NCBI GenBank assembly: GCA_016779685.1
Contig: JADHND010000034.1
Coordinates: 1-11,953, forward strand
DNA: 11,953 nucleotides
Reading direction: 5' to 3'
Source of the DNA: Shewanellaceae bacterium
GTDB taxonomy: Bacteria; Pseudomonadota; Gammaproteobacteria; Enterobacterales; Shewanellaceae
The position numbers and the translations under genes were made by a program. Every line of letters starts with the position of its first letter. Positions within the stretch are counted from its first letter, which is position 1. The notes under the pieces are model-generated. The model searched no databases. It was not told where the DNA came from and worked only from the letters and a program-made list of their open reading frames with translations. Below are positions 1 through 7,349 of the stretch, piece after piece.

Positions 1-1
1 G

Positions 2-868
2 GGATTTATTTTAATGTTGTTTGTATGTGGATTTTTAGGCAATATTTTGATCGGAGGCATCACATTTTCATCGCACAGTATTGAATTTAAATTTGATAAA
101 TTAAGTCCTTTACGTGGGTTTAAGCGTATGTTCGGGGCGCAGGGATTGATTGAGCTGGTCAAGAGCCTTGCCAAGGTTATTTTAATCATCGCTGTGGTGG
201 GCTTGTTATTATATGTCTATGCGGATGAAATTTTATACTTATCTCATGAAGTCTTTGATCTGAGTGTGAAACATGCATTGTCGTTGTTGTTATGGATGTT
301 TATTATTTTATGTAGTTCCATGATTTTAATTGTGTCAATTGATGCGCCTTTTCAAATGTGGAAACATCAAAAAGAGCAACGCATGACCAAACAAGAAATC
401 AAGGATGAGCGTAAAAATACCGATGGTAGCCCTGAAGTAAAAAGCCGGATTCGCCGTTTACAACAAGAGATTTCACAGCGAAGAATGTTACAGGATTTAC
501 CAGATGCAGATGTGGTGATTGTGAATCCTGAGCATTATGCAGTGGCGGTCAAATATGATCTAGAAAAAGCCAAGGCGCCCTATATTTTGGCCAAAGGCGT
601 TGATCATTTTGCTTTTAAAATAAGAACGGTAGCTGTTGCTAACAACATTCCCATCGTCGTCTCAGCACGATTATCCCGCGCTTTATATTATTCAACGCGC
701 ATTAATCAACAGATACCGGATCTGTTGTTCACCGCAGTGGCACAAGTCTTAGCCTACGTATATCAACTCAACCAATTCAAATTAGGTCGAGGCCGACGTC
801 CTGCTGCTTTACCTCAAGAGTTCACCATACCTGATGAAATTAGTCTGCCGGATGAGGCTAATTTATAG
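2..868 (+). CDS. flhB: FlhB, flagellar type III export switch protein (5' end missing)
   Basis: FlhB is an inner-membrane part of the flagellar export gate. Its cytoplasmic domain switches secretion from rod/hook to filament substrates. The frame is open to the left edge, so the start lies outside; about 95 N-terminal residues seem missing compared with a usual length near 380. Visible are the end of one membrane segment (first ~20 residues), two further hydrophobic segments and a charged linker with QEIKDE-type residues. The C-terminal domain follows and has the self-cleavage region. The motif reads NPEH (524-535) where most family members have NPTH. The C-terminal part after this Asn is about as long as in Salmonella. 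The later conserved PPLARALY stretch reads as ARLSRALY. The protein ends with the usual basic-then-acidic tail (PDEISLPDE). Identity is secure. Whether cleavage is normal is not known. Confidence 0.96.
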   Translation, partial: GFILMLFVCGFLGNILIGGITFSSHSIEFKFDKLSPLRGFKRMFGAQGLIELVKSLAKVILIIAVVGLLLYVYADEILYLSHEVFDLSVKHALSLLLWMFIILCSSMILIVSIDAPFQMWKHQKEQRMTKQEIKDERKNTDGSPEVKSRIRRLQQEISQRRMLQDLPDADVVIVNPEHYAVAVKYDLEKAKAPYILAKGVDHFAFKIRTVAVANNIPIVVSARLSRALYYSTRINQQIPDLLFTAVAQVLAYVYQLNQFKLGRGRRPAALPQEFTIPDEISLPDEANL

Positions 869-881
869 ATAGACTTTCGGT

Positions 882-900
882 TTCTGGCTTTTTTTTTGCA
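882..900 (+). promoter_or_regulatory. Candidate sigma-54 (RpoN) promoter of flhA
   Basis: In the 78-bp gap between flhB and flhA the sequence CTGGC, nine T, GCA gives GG at 886-887 and GC at 898-899, exactly ten bases apart. This is the invariant spacing of sigma-54 promoters, and the flanking bases (CTGGC and TTGCA) fit the consensus TGGCAC-N5-TTGC. Transcription would start near 911, about 36 bases before flhA. In Pseudomonas and Vibrio the flhA operon belongs to the sigma-54-dependent flagellar class, so the position makes sense. Enhancer sites were not identified. Confidence 0.72.
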
Positions 901-946
901 GTCTTCTTATTATAAAAGCGTAATGTCAAGGATTTGACACCAACCT

Positions 947-3043
947 ATGATGGACATTATTAGCCAAGCAAGGTCGTATAAAGACAGATTGGTCGCATCT
1001 AAAATTCTCCAAGGACTCGGCGCGCCTTTATTACTCATTGCGATTTTAGCGATGGTTGTTTTGCCTATTCCACCTTTTATACTGGATGTTTTGTTTTCTT
1101 TTAACATAGCTATCGCTTTAGTGGTGCTCTTAGTCGCTGTTTATACACCTCGTCCTTTGGACTTTGGCTCATTTCCTTCTGCTTTATTGATAGCGACTAT
1201 TTTGCGCTTGGCGCTTAATGTCGCATCAACCCGCGTGGTTTTATTAGAAGGTCATCAAGGTGCTGATGCCGCCGGCAAGGTCATTGAAGCCTTTGGTAAC
1301 GTTGTGGTTGGAGGCAACTATACTGTTGGCTTTATTGTTTTTATGATTTTGGTGATCATTAACTTTGTGGTCATTACCAAAGGGGCGGGACGTATTTCAG
1401 AAGTGAACGCCCGCTTTACCTTGGATGCAATGCCGGGTAAACAAATGGCCATTGATGCTGATTTAAATGCAGGCCTGATTGAAGCTGACGAAGCCAAAGC
1501 CCGTCGCGAAGAAATTGTGAAAGAAGCCGATTTTTATGGCGCTATGGACGGTGCGTCAAAGTTTGTTCGCGGCGATGCTATCGCAGGAATTTTAATATTA
1601 TTTATCAATGTTATAGGTGGTTTGTTAATTGGAACTATTCAATATGATTTAACGGTCTCAGCTGCGGCAGAATACTATATTCTATTGACCATAGGTGACG
1701 GAATTGTGGCGCAAATTCCAGGATTGGTACTGTCCATTTCTGCAGCACTCATCGTTACTCGCCAAAACGAAACGGGTGATATGGGAGAAATTGCTTTTGC
1801 ACAAATGTTTGATACCCCCCGTTCTTTGGCTGTGGCATCAGGGGTTTTGCTGTTAATTGGTTTGGTCCCGGGCATGCCCTGGTTGTTTTTTTTCGTAGGC
1901 CTTTTAATCGGTGGTATGGCTTATTACGTACATGTTCGAAATAAAAAAAATACAGTGCAAGAACATGAGAAAGCGGAGAAAGAAGTGGCTGAAGCGCCAC
2001 CTCCTGAATTGGGGTGGAACGATGTGAAGCATGTGGATGTGCTGAGTCTTGAAATTGGTTTTCGACTCATTAGTTTGGTTGATGTTCAGAAAGGTGGGCA
2101 GCTGTTAACACGCATCAAGGGCGTTCGTCGTAAGTTATCACAAGAACTTGGTTTTTTAATTCCGCCAGTGCATATTAAAGACAACCTTGATTTAGCACCA
2201 AATAGTTACACGATTAACATATCGGGCGTTTGTGTTGGTCAAGCGGAAATCCAGATGGGTTGTGACTTGGCTATTAATCCTGGTCAGGTGTACGGCAATA
2301 TTGATGGCTACACAACCCAAGATCCTGCTTTTGGTTTAGATGCGGTTTGGATTGCTCCTGAGCTAAAAGAAAAAGCTCAAACGCTTGGTTATACTGTGGT
2401 TGATATTGCAACTGTGATTGCACCCCATCTCAATCATATTTTATTTGAACATGCCTCACAGTTATTGGGTTATGATGAAGCCCAACAGTTGTTTGACTTA
2501 CTCACTGAAAAATCACCTAAATTAATTGAAGGGCTCATTCCAGATGTCTTGCCCCTTGGGCAAGCTGTTAAGGTTTTACAAAACTTACTGAATGAAGGTG
2601 TTTCGATTCGAGATTTACGTACCGTTGTACAGACATTGGTTGAATATGCGCCTAAAAGCAAAGATCCTGAATTGCTCACAGCCGCTGTTCGCATTGCTTT
2701 AAAGCGAATGATCGTCCAAGAGCTTTGTGGTCAAGACAACGAAATTCCTGTGATTACGCTGTCGCCTGATTTGGAACAAATCTTGCACCAATCTATGCAA
2801 GCCAATGAAGGCGAAACGCCACATATCGAGCCTGGCTTAGCTGAACGCTTACAACAATCACTCAAGCAAGCATCGCATCAGCAAGATATGCAGGGGCAAC
2901 CATCAATTTTGTTAACATCAGGAATGTTAAGAACGACATTATCGCGCTTTGTAAGGCATGCTATTTCAGGATTACGGGTTCTTTCTTATCAAGAAATACC
3001 TGATGAAAAACAGATAAAAATTGTGGCATCGGTCGGGCAATAG
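947..3043 (+). CDS. flhA: FlhA, flagellar type III export gate protein
   Basis: FlhA is the large inner-membrane component of the flagellar export apparatus. Its cytoplasmic nonamer docks chaperone-substrate complexes and its membrane part couples export to the proton gradient. The length of 698 residues is normal. About eight hydrophobic segments lie within residues 25-330. The family signature RPLDFGSFP to LALNVASTRV is at residues 69-96, and MDGASKFVRGDA is at about 200-211. The aspartate of the latter matches the essential Asp208 of Salmonella. An acidic/proline linker (335-355) leads to the cytoplasmic domain. No ideal ribosome binding site precedes ATG 947: AAGGA at 928-932 is about 14 bases away. 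An in-frame stop at 935-937 excludes a longer protein, and ATG 950 is an alternative start. The gene follows the candidate sigma-54 promoter and begins the tight run to cheA. Confidence 0.98.
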   Translation: MMDIISQARSYKDRLVASKILQGLGAPLLLIAILAMVVLPIPPFILDVLFSFNIAIALVVLLVAVYTPRPLDFGSFPSALLIATILRLALNVASTRVVLLEGHQGADAAGKVIEAFGNVVVGGNYTVGFIVFMILVIINFVVITKGAGRISEVNARFTLDAMPGKQMAIDADLNAGLIEADEAKARREEIVKEADFYGAMDGASKFVRGDAIAGILILFINVIGGLLIGTIQYDLTVSAAAEYYILLTIGDGIVAQIPGLVLSISAALIVTRQNETGDMGEIAFAQMFDTPRSLAVASGVLLLIGLVPGMPWLFFFVGLLIGGMAYYVHVRNKKNTVQEHEKAEKEVAEAPPPELGWNDVKHVDVLSLEIGFRLISLVDVQKGGQLLTRIKGVRRKLSQELGFLIPPVHIKDNLDLAPNSYTINISGVCVGQAEIQMGCDLAINPGQVYGNIDGYTTQDPAFGLDAVWIAPELKEKAQTLGYTVVDIATVIAPHLNHILFEHASQLLGYDEAQQLFDLLTEKSPKLIEGLIPDVLPLGQAVKVLQNLLNEGVSIRDLRTVVQTLVEYAPKSKDPELLTAAVRIALKRMIVQELCGQDNEIPVITLSPDLEQILHQSMQANEGETPHIEPGLAERLQQSLKQASHQQDMQGQPSILLTSGMLRTTLSRFVRHAISGLRVLSYQEIPDEKQIKIVASVGQ

Positions 3044-3047
3044 GAGG
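3042..3047 (+). promoter_or_regulatory. Ribosome binding site fixing the TTG start of flhF
   Basis: A perfect AGGAGG overlaps the flhA stop codon and lies five bases before TTG 3053. It decides for the TTG start, since the encoded beginning MKIKRFFA is the normal FlhF N-terminus. Confidence 0.85.
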
Positions 3048-3052
3048 TTTCC

Positions 3053-4528
3053 TTGAAAATAAAACGATTTTTCGCTAAAGACATGCGTTCTGCTATGACC
3101 CAAGTGAGAGAAGCTTTTGGTGCAGATGCTGTGATCATGTCCAATAAAAAAGTAACGGGTGGAGTCGAGGTCGTTGCTGCTATGGATTATGAATTAGAAG
3201 CTGATGGACGCTCTCAGTATTCCGAATTATCCCGTACCAATCAGTCTTCTTTCGATGCAAGTATGTCTAACAACACTATTTTGGCAGCTCCCAAAGAAGA
3301 TGCCCTTGAAGCTGCTCATCTGAAAAAAAGTTCGACGCCGGCGGTGTCATCGAATAAACCACAACGTCAGCCCGTAGATGATGCAACGGTTGATTCTTTA
3401 AAAGCTTTGTTGGAAAGGCAAAGCCAGCGGTTAAAACGAGAAGAAGCGGCTGAGTTGGAAAATAAGCCATCGCCGTTACCAGGCGGTGAGGCACCAAATA
3501 AAAATTTACCAGCATGGGCAAAATCTTTAGAACGCAATACCAAGTCTTCACGGCCACCTCTTAAACCCGTCTCTGAGCATGGTAGCGCGATCAACGAAAC
3601 AGTGACTCAAGACCTTGGGCAGATGAAAGCAGAAATGAAATCGCTTCGCTCTCTATTAACTCACCAAGTGAATACGTTGATGCAAGATCAAAAACAAAGA
3701 GAAAATCCTTTGTGCTGTATGCTTGAAAAGCACTTGATTGAGTCTCAATTTTCAGATGTGATAGCCGCACGCCTGTCTGAAATGGCGGCACGCTATGAGC
3801 CAGAAGTGATGATTGATCAGCTGCCTAAATTGTTGGCCAACATGATTTCTATTCAGCGAGACGACATTGTGCGCCAAGGGGGGGTCGTGGCACTCGTAGG
3901 GCCGACTGGAGTAGGAAAAACCACGACCTTAGCCAAATTAGCTGCACGTTATGCTGCCCAGCAAGGCGCAGATAAGTTGGGCTTGATTACCACGGATCAT
4001 TATCGCATCGGTGCATTTGAGCAACTGGCAACGTACGGTCGGATCATGGGTTGTGCCGTTAAAAAAGCGACCAATGAGAAAGAGCTTGAACAAGCATTGT
4101 ATCAGCTTCGTACCCGCCATTTGGTGTTAATTGATACGGCGGGCATGAGCCAACGCAACATGCAATTGTCACAGCAGTTGGACAATTTAATGGCCAATCC
4201 AAACTTGCCTATTCGAAGTTACTTGGTGATGTCAGGTGTGGCTCAACGGCAAGTTGCCATGGATATAGTTAACAAATTTCAGCGCATTCCTCTCTCGGGT
4301 TGCATCTTAACCAAACTTGATGAAGCCATTGATATTGGCGGTGTCCTGAGTGTTTTGATCGAGCAGGATATTGGTTTAAGTTATGTGACCAATGGTCAGC
4401 GCGTTCCAGAAGATTTGAATTTAGTTGATCCAGATGCACTCGCTCAAAAAGCGCTAGAGATGATATTGGCACAGAAACCCAAAGAAAAATCAGTTCACTG
4501 GTCACACAACTTGGTTGAGGAATATTAA
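3053..4528 (+). CDS. flhF: FlhF, SRP-type GTPase for polar flagellum placement
   Basis: FlhF is a GTPase of the signal recognition particle family that marks the pole where the flagellum is built; its partner FlhG counteracts it. The N-terminus MKIKRFFAKDM, followed by the REAFGADAVIMSNKK segment, is typical. Residues 60-200 are a poorly conserved, polar linker (B region). The C-terminal NG GTPase domain has P-loop GPTGVGKTT (283-291), DHYRIGAFEQL, the switch motif DTAG (from 361), TKLDEA (420-425, guanine specificity) and the closing NGQRVPEDL. The length of 491 residues is normal for gammaproteobacteria. Translation starts at TTG 3053, nine bases after flhA and behind a perfect AGGAGG. The stop lies four bases before flhG. 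The start codon may tune the dose of a protein whose amount matters for flagellar number; that is inference. Confidence 0.97.
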   Translation: MKIKRFFAKDMRSAMTQVREAFGADAVIMSNKKVTGGVEVVAAMDYELEADGRSQYSELSRTNQSSFDASMSNNTILAAPKEDALEAAHLKKSSTPAVSSNKPQRQPVDDATVDSLKALLERQSQRLKREEAAELENKPSPLPGGEAPNKNLPAWAKSLERNTKSSRPPLKPVSEHGSAINETVTQDLGQMKAEMKSLRSLLTHQVNTLMQDQKQRENPLCCMLEKHLIESQFSDVIAARLSEMAARYEPEVMIDQLPKLLANMISIQRDDIVRQGGVVALVGPTGVGKTTTLAKLAARYAAQQGADKLGLITTDHYRIGAFEQLATYGRIMGCAVKKATNEKELEQALYQLRTRHLVLIDTAGMSQRNMQLSQQLDNLMANPNLPIRSYLVMSGVAQRQVAMDIVNKFQRIPLSGCILTKLDEAIDIGGVLSVLIEQDIGLSYVTNGQRVPEDLNLVDPDALAQKALEMILAQKPKEKSVHWSHNLVEEY

Positions 4529-4532
4529 ATCG

Positions 4533-5417
4533 ATGACGACAGCGAACGAACATCTGCAAACCAAGTCTAAAATGATACCCATGCAAGATGTCAAGGTTAT
4601 CGCGGTGACTGGTGGCAAGGGCGGGGTAGGTAAAACCAGTGTTTCATTTAATACAGCCATTGCTCTTGCTAAAGTAGGCAAAAAAGTGCTGATATTAGAC
4701 GCTGATTTTGGCTTGGCTAATATCGATGTGATGTTCGGTATGAGAGCCCTTAAAAATTTATCTCATGTGGTATCAGGACAATGTACTTTAGCAGATGTCA
4801 TGTTGCCAGGCCCGTATGGGATTCAAGTGATTCCATCAGCTTCGGGTATGTTGAGCATGACTTCGCTGTCTCAACAACAGCAGGTTGGTTTGATTCATGC
4901 CTTTAGTGATTTGCAAGACACGTATGATGTTCTCTTGATTGATACGGCCGCAGGCATCTCAAATCAAGTTCTGAACTTTTCTTATGCCTCTCAACATGTA
5001 GTTTTAGTGGTGTGCGATGATCCATCATCGATAACAGATGCGTATGCACTTATGAAGCTTCTTAAAAATAGATATCAAGTTTCTCATTTTAAATTGGTTG
5101 TGAATATGATTCGAGATTTATCCTCAGGTGTAGACGTTTATTTACGTATAAAGAAAGTCGCTGAACTGTTTCTTGACGTGGTCATTGAGTTGGTTGCTAC
5201 GGTGCCCTTTGATGAAAACTTACGGCAAGCCATTCGATGTCAAAAACCGGTTGTCGATATGTTTCCTTCAACACCGTCATGTTTCGCGTTTAATAATTTA
5301 GCAAAACAAGTCAATAGCTGGCCGACACCACATCATCGCGCTGGGCATATTACATTTTTTATGGAACGTTTGATGTCTCATCAATCGCATTTTGACGAGG
5401 GACTTTATTGTGATTAA
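4533..5417 (+). CDS. flhG: FlhG (FleN), MinD-like ATPase limiting flagellar number
   Basis: FlhG/FleN is a MinD/ParA-family ATPase that restrains FlhF and, in Pseudomonas and Vibrio, the master regulator FleQ/FlrA, so that only one polar flagellum forms. From ATG 4533 (294 residues) the deviant Walker A GGKGGVGKTS is at 27-36, Walker A' LILDADFG has Asp55/Asp57, and the switch II region LLIDTAAG has Asp136. The stretch CDDPSSITDAYAL and the C-terminal SWPTP...GH region match FleN. GAGGA at 4517-4521 is 11 bases upstream, a little long; ATG 4572 is a possible shorter start. The short N-terminal extension shows no clear DQAxxLR-type FlhF-activating motif. The gene sits four bases after flhF and overlaps fliA. 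Confidence 0.96.
   Translation: MTTANEHLQTKSKMIPMQDVKVIAVTGGKGGVGKTSVSFNTAIALAKVGKKVLILDADFGLANIDVMFGMRALKNLSHVVSGQCTLADVMLPGPYGIQVIPSASGMLSMTSLSQQQQVGLIHAFSDLQDTYDVLLIDTAAGISNQVLNFSYASQHVVLVVCDDPSSITDAYALMKLLKNRYQVSHFKLVVNMIRDLSSGVDVYLRIKKVAELFLDVVIELVATVPFDENLRQAIRCQKPVVDMFPSTPSCFAFNNLAKQVNSWPTPHHRAGHITFFMERLMSHQSHFDEGLYCD
5397..5402 (+). promoter_or_regulatory. Ribosome binding site fixing the GTG start of fliA
   Basis: GAGGGA lies inside the end of flhG, seven bases before GTG 5410. It favours this start over the upstream in-frame TTG at 5392, which itself overlaps the flhG end and has no such site at the right distance. Confidence 0.7.
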
Positions 5418-6144
5418 AGCAATAAGTTATACTGAAATCGATAACAAACAAGATCTCATTGAAAAATATTCACCCTTGGTGAAGCGAATCGCCCATCATT
5501 TAGCAGCACGATTACCAGCGAGTGTGCAGGTAGATGATCTGCTACAAGCTGGTATGCTTGGCCTTTTTGAAGCGGCAGGCAAATTTGACAGCACAAAAGG
5601 CGCTAAATTTGAGACCTTCGCTGGAATTCGAATTCGTGGGTCTATGCTAGATGAAGTGAGAAAAGGTGATTGGGTGCCTAGATCAGTCCACCGCAACAAT
5701 CGTATGATCATGGAAGCGATGGTTCATTTAGAGCAGGAGTTAGGCCGAGATGCTCGAGATATTGAAATTGCAGAAAAATTAGAATTCACAGCAGATGAGT
5801 ATCATGCTGTTTTAAAAGATGTTTTTGTTGGAAAAGTGATTGGAATTGAAGATTTAGGCATTCCATCTGATATGCTCCATAACAACTTAGATGAAAATTT
5901 AGATGGAGCTTTTGAGAAATTGGTCGATAGTTATTTTAGACAAGCATTAACAGATGCGATTAAGACACTGCCTGAACGAGAGGCTTTGGTTTTGTCCTTG
6001 TATTACGACGAAGCCCTAAGTTTAAAAGAAATCGGTATGGTTCTGAGTGTGAGTGAGTCAAGAGTAAGTCAAATTCATAGTCAAGCACTGCTTCGATTAA
6101 AAGGCAAATTAAGAAATTGGAGCAACAATGGAAGTTCAGTCTAG
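5410..6144 (+). CDS. fliA: FliA, flagellar sigma factor 28
   Basis: FliA directs RNA polymerase to late flagellar and chemotaxis promoters and is held back by the anti-sigma factor FlgM until the hook is complete. From GTG 5410 it has 244 residues, the usual size. Region 2 spans about residues 20-95, with DDLLQAGMLGLFEA, KFETFAGIRIRGSMLDE and the DWVPRSV stretch. Region 3 follows with the ELGRDARDIEIAEKL helix. Region 4 (about 175-235) carries LPEREALVLSLYY and the helix-turn-helix LSLKEIGMVLSVSESRVSQ. The start overlaps the last eight bases of flhG, which indicates translational coupling. The same flhG-fliA-cheY order is known from Pseudomonas and Vibrio. No sigma-28 promoter was found in this window, so any autoregulation must act elsewhere or through a degenerate site. 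Confidence 0.97.
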   Translation: MIKAISYTEIDNKQDLIEKYSPLVKRIAHHLAARLPASVQVDDLLQAGMLGLFEAAGKFDSTKGAKFETFAGIRIRGSMLDEVRKGDWVPRSVHRNNRMIMEAMVHLEQELGRDARDIEIAEKLEFTADEYHAVLKDVFVGKVIGIEDLGIPSDMLHNNLDENLDGAFEKLVDSYFRQALTDAIKTLPEREALVLSLYYDEALSLKEIGMVLSVSESRVSQIHSQALLRLKGKLRNWSNNGSSV

Positions 6145-6160
6145 GTTTTTATTGGTTTTT

Positions 6161-6165
6161 GGAGG
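6161..6165 (+). promoter_or_regulatory. Ribosome binding site fixing the TTG start of cheY
   Basis: GGAGG (within TTGGAGGATG) lies five bases before TTG 6171 and 17 bases before the first ATG at 6183. The distance favours TTG, giving the N-terminus (M)NKNMKILIVDD. Confidence 0.75.
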
Positions 6166-6170
6166 ATGTT

Positions 6171-6554
6171 TTGAATAAAAACATGAAAATTTTGATCGTA
6201 GATGATTTTTCAACTATGAGAAGAATTGTAAAAAACTTATTACGTGATCTGGGTTTTAACAACACCCAAGAAGCTGATGACGGCTTGACTGCTTTGCCTA
6301 TGCTACAAAATGGAGATTTTGATTTTGTAGTGACAGATTGGAATATGCCTGGAATGCAAGGCATTGATCTTCTCAAAGCGATTCGCGCTGACGAAAAATT
6401 AAAGCATCTCCCCGTTTTACTGGTTACTGCAGAAGCTAAGAAAGAACAGATTGTTGAAGCGGCTCAAGCAGGGGTAAACGGTTATGTTGTTAAGCCCTTT
6501 ACAGCAGGTACACTTAAAGAAAAGCTCGATAAAATTTTTGAACGATTAGAATAA
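6171..6554 (+). CDS. cheY: CheY, chemotaxis response regulator
   Basis: CheY is the diffusible output of chemotaxis. Phosphorylated by CheA, it binds the flagellar motor switch and alters rotation; CheZ removes the phosphate. It is a single receiver domain of 127 residues from TTG 6171. All key residues are present: acidic pair Asp11/Asp12, phosphoacceptor Asp56 in TDWNMP, Thr86 in LLVTAEA, Tyr105, and Lys108 in VKPF. The sequence is of the Vibrio/Shewanella/Pseudomonas CheY type (KILIVDDFSTMRRIVKNLL). The TTG start is chosen for the well-placed GGAGG; ATG 6183 would remove four residues and is the main alternative. It lies 26 bases after fliA and 13 before cheZ. Confidence 0.97.
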   Translation: MNKNMKILIVDDFSTMRRIVKNLLRDLGFNNTQEADDGLTALPMLQNGDFDFVVTDWNMPGMQGIDLLKAIRADEKLKHLPVLLVTAEAKKEQIVEAAQAGVNGYVVKPFTAGTLKEKLDKIFERLE

Positions 6555-6567
6555 AAGGTGTAGCACA

Positions 6568-7329
6568 ATGGCAGTAAAAGATGGTCATTTGATTGATTTA
6601 GAGACCGCTAAAGAGTTAGTTAGTTTACTGGAAAACAATGAGCAGCAGAAAGCAGATGCTTTGTTTACCAGCATTGCTGAGCCTTTAAAAAACGAACTTT
6701 TTGCAGAGGTTGGTAAACTCACTAGGCAATTACACGAATCCATTAACAATTTTCAATTGGATAGTCAGACGACAAGTTTATTGCAGGTTGAATTACCTAA
6801 TGCCAAAGAAAGTTTAAACTACGTGATTCAAATTACTGAAGAAGCAGCCAATAAGACAATGGATCTGGTTGACGAAGTTCAACCGTTGGCGACGGATTTA
6901 AAAACTAAAATTGATGGCTTAGAGCCGTTATGGCGAAAATTGATGTCACGCGAAATTGACATCGAACAGTTTAAACATTTATGTAAAGAACTTGACTTGC
7001 ATATTAGTCAAGTTCAAAAAAATGTTGGACGTTCTTGTGATTTACTTAGCGAGATCGTTCTTGCTCAAGGATTCCAAGATTTGTCTGGACAAGTACTTCG
7101 TCGTACCATTGACCTAGTACATGAAGTTCAGGATAACTTGGTTGGGATGTTAAAGATTTTTGGGCAAATATCCCCAGAAATCGATACAGGAATTGAAGTT
7201 GAAGCAGTCAAAAAATCTCAAGCTTCTACGACAAAAGCAGAAGGGCCTATTGTAAATAAAGAAGGCCGAACAGATGTCGTGCAAAGCCAAGATGAGGTTG
7301 ACGATTTATTGTCAAGCTTGGGATTTTAG
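6568..7329 (+). CDS. cheZ: CheZ, CheY-phosphate phosphatase
   Basis: CheZ speeds removal of phosphate from CheY and so ends the motor signal. At 253 residues it is slightly longer than the enteric protein. The long helical hairpin carries the catalytic segment AQGFQDLSGQVLRR. Asp171 and Gln175 match Asp143 and Gln147 of the E. coli enzyme, where the Gln positions the attacking water. A polar, flexible linker (about 205-240) leads to the C-terminal helix DEVDDLLSSLGF, the classic CheY-binding tail. AAGGTG at 6555-6560 precedes ATG 6568 by seven bases. Placement between cheY and cheA matches polar-flagellate clusters. Confidence 0.97.
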   Translation: MAVKDGHLIDLETAKELVSLLENNEQQKADALFTSIAEPLKNELFAEVGKLTRQLHESINNFQLDSQTTSLLQVELPNAKESLNYVIQITEEAANKTMDLVDEVQPLATDLKTKIDGLEPLWRKLMSREIDIEQFKHLCKELDLHISQVQKNVGRSCDLLSEIVLAQGFQDLSGQVLRRTIDLVHEVQDNLVGMLKIFGQISPEIDTGIEVEAVKKSQASTTKAEGPIVNKEGRTDVVQSQDEVDDLLSSLGF

Positions 7330-7349
7330 TCTGACATCAGGAAGGTGGT

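Noticed and set aside
869..900. T-run after flhB as a Rho-independent terminator
   Set aside because: No stable GC-rich stem precedes the T tract, and the tract is better explained as the spacer of the sigma-54 promoter.
4269..4586. Antisense open frame of 105 codons across the flhF-flhG junction
   Set aside because: It opposes conserved coding sequence of both genes and has no recognisable motifs.
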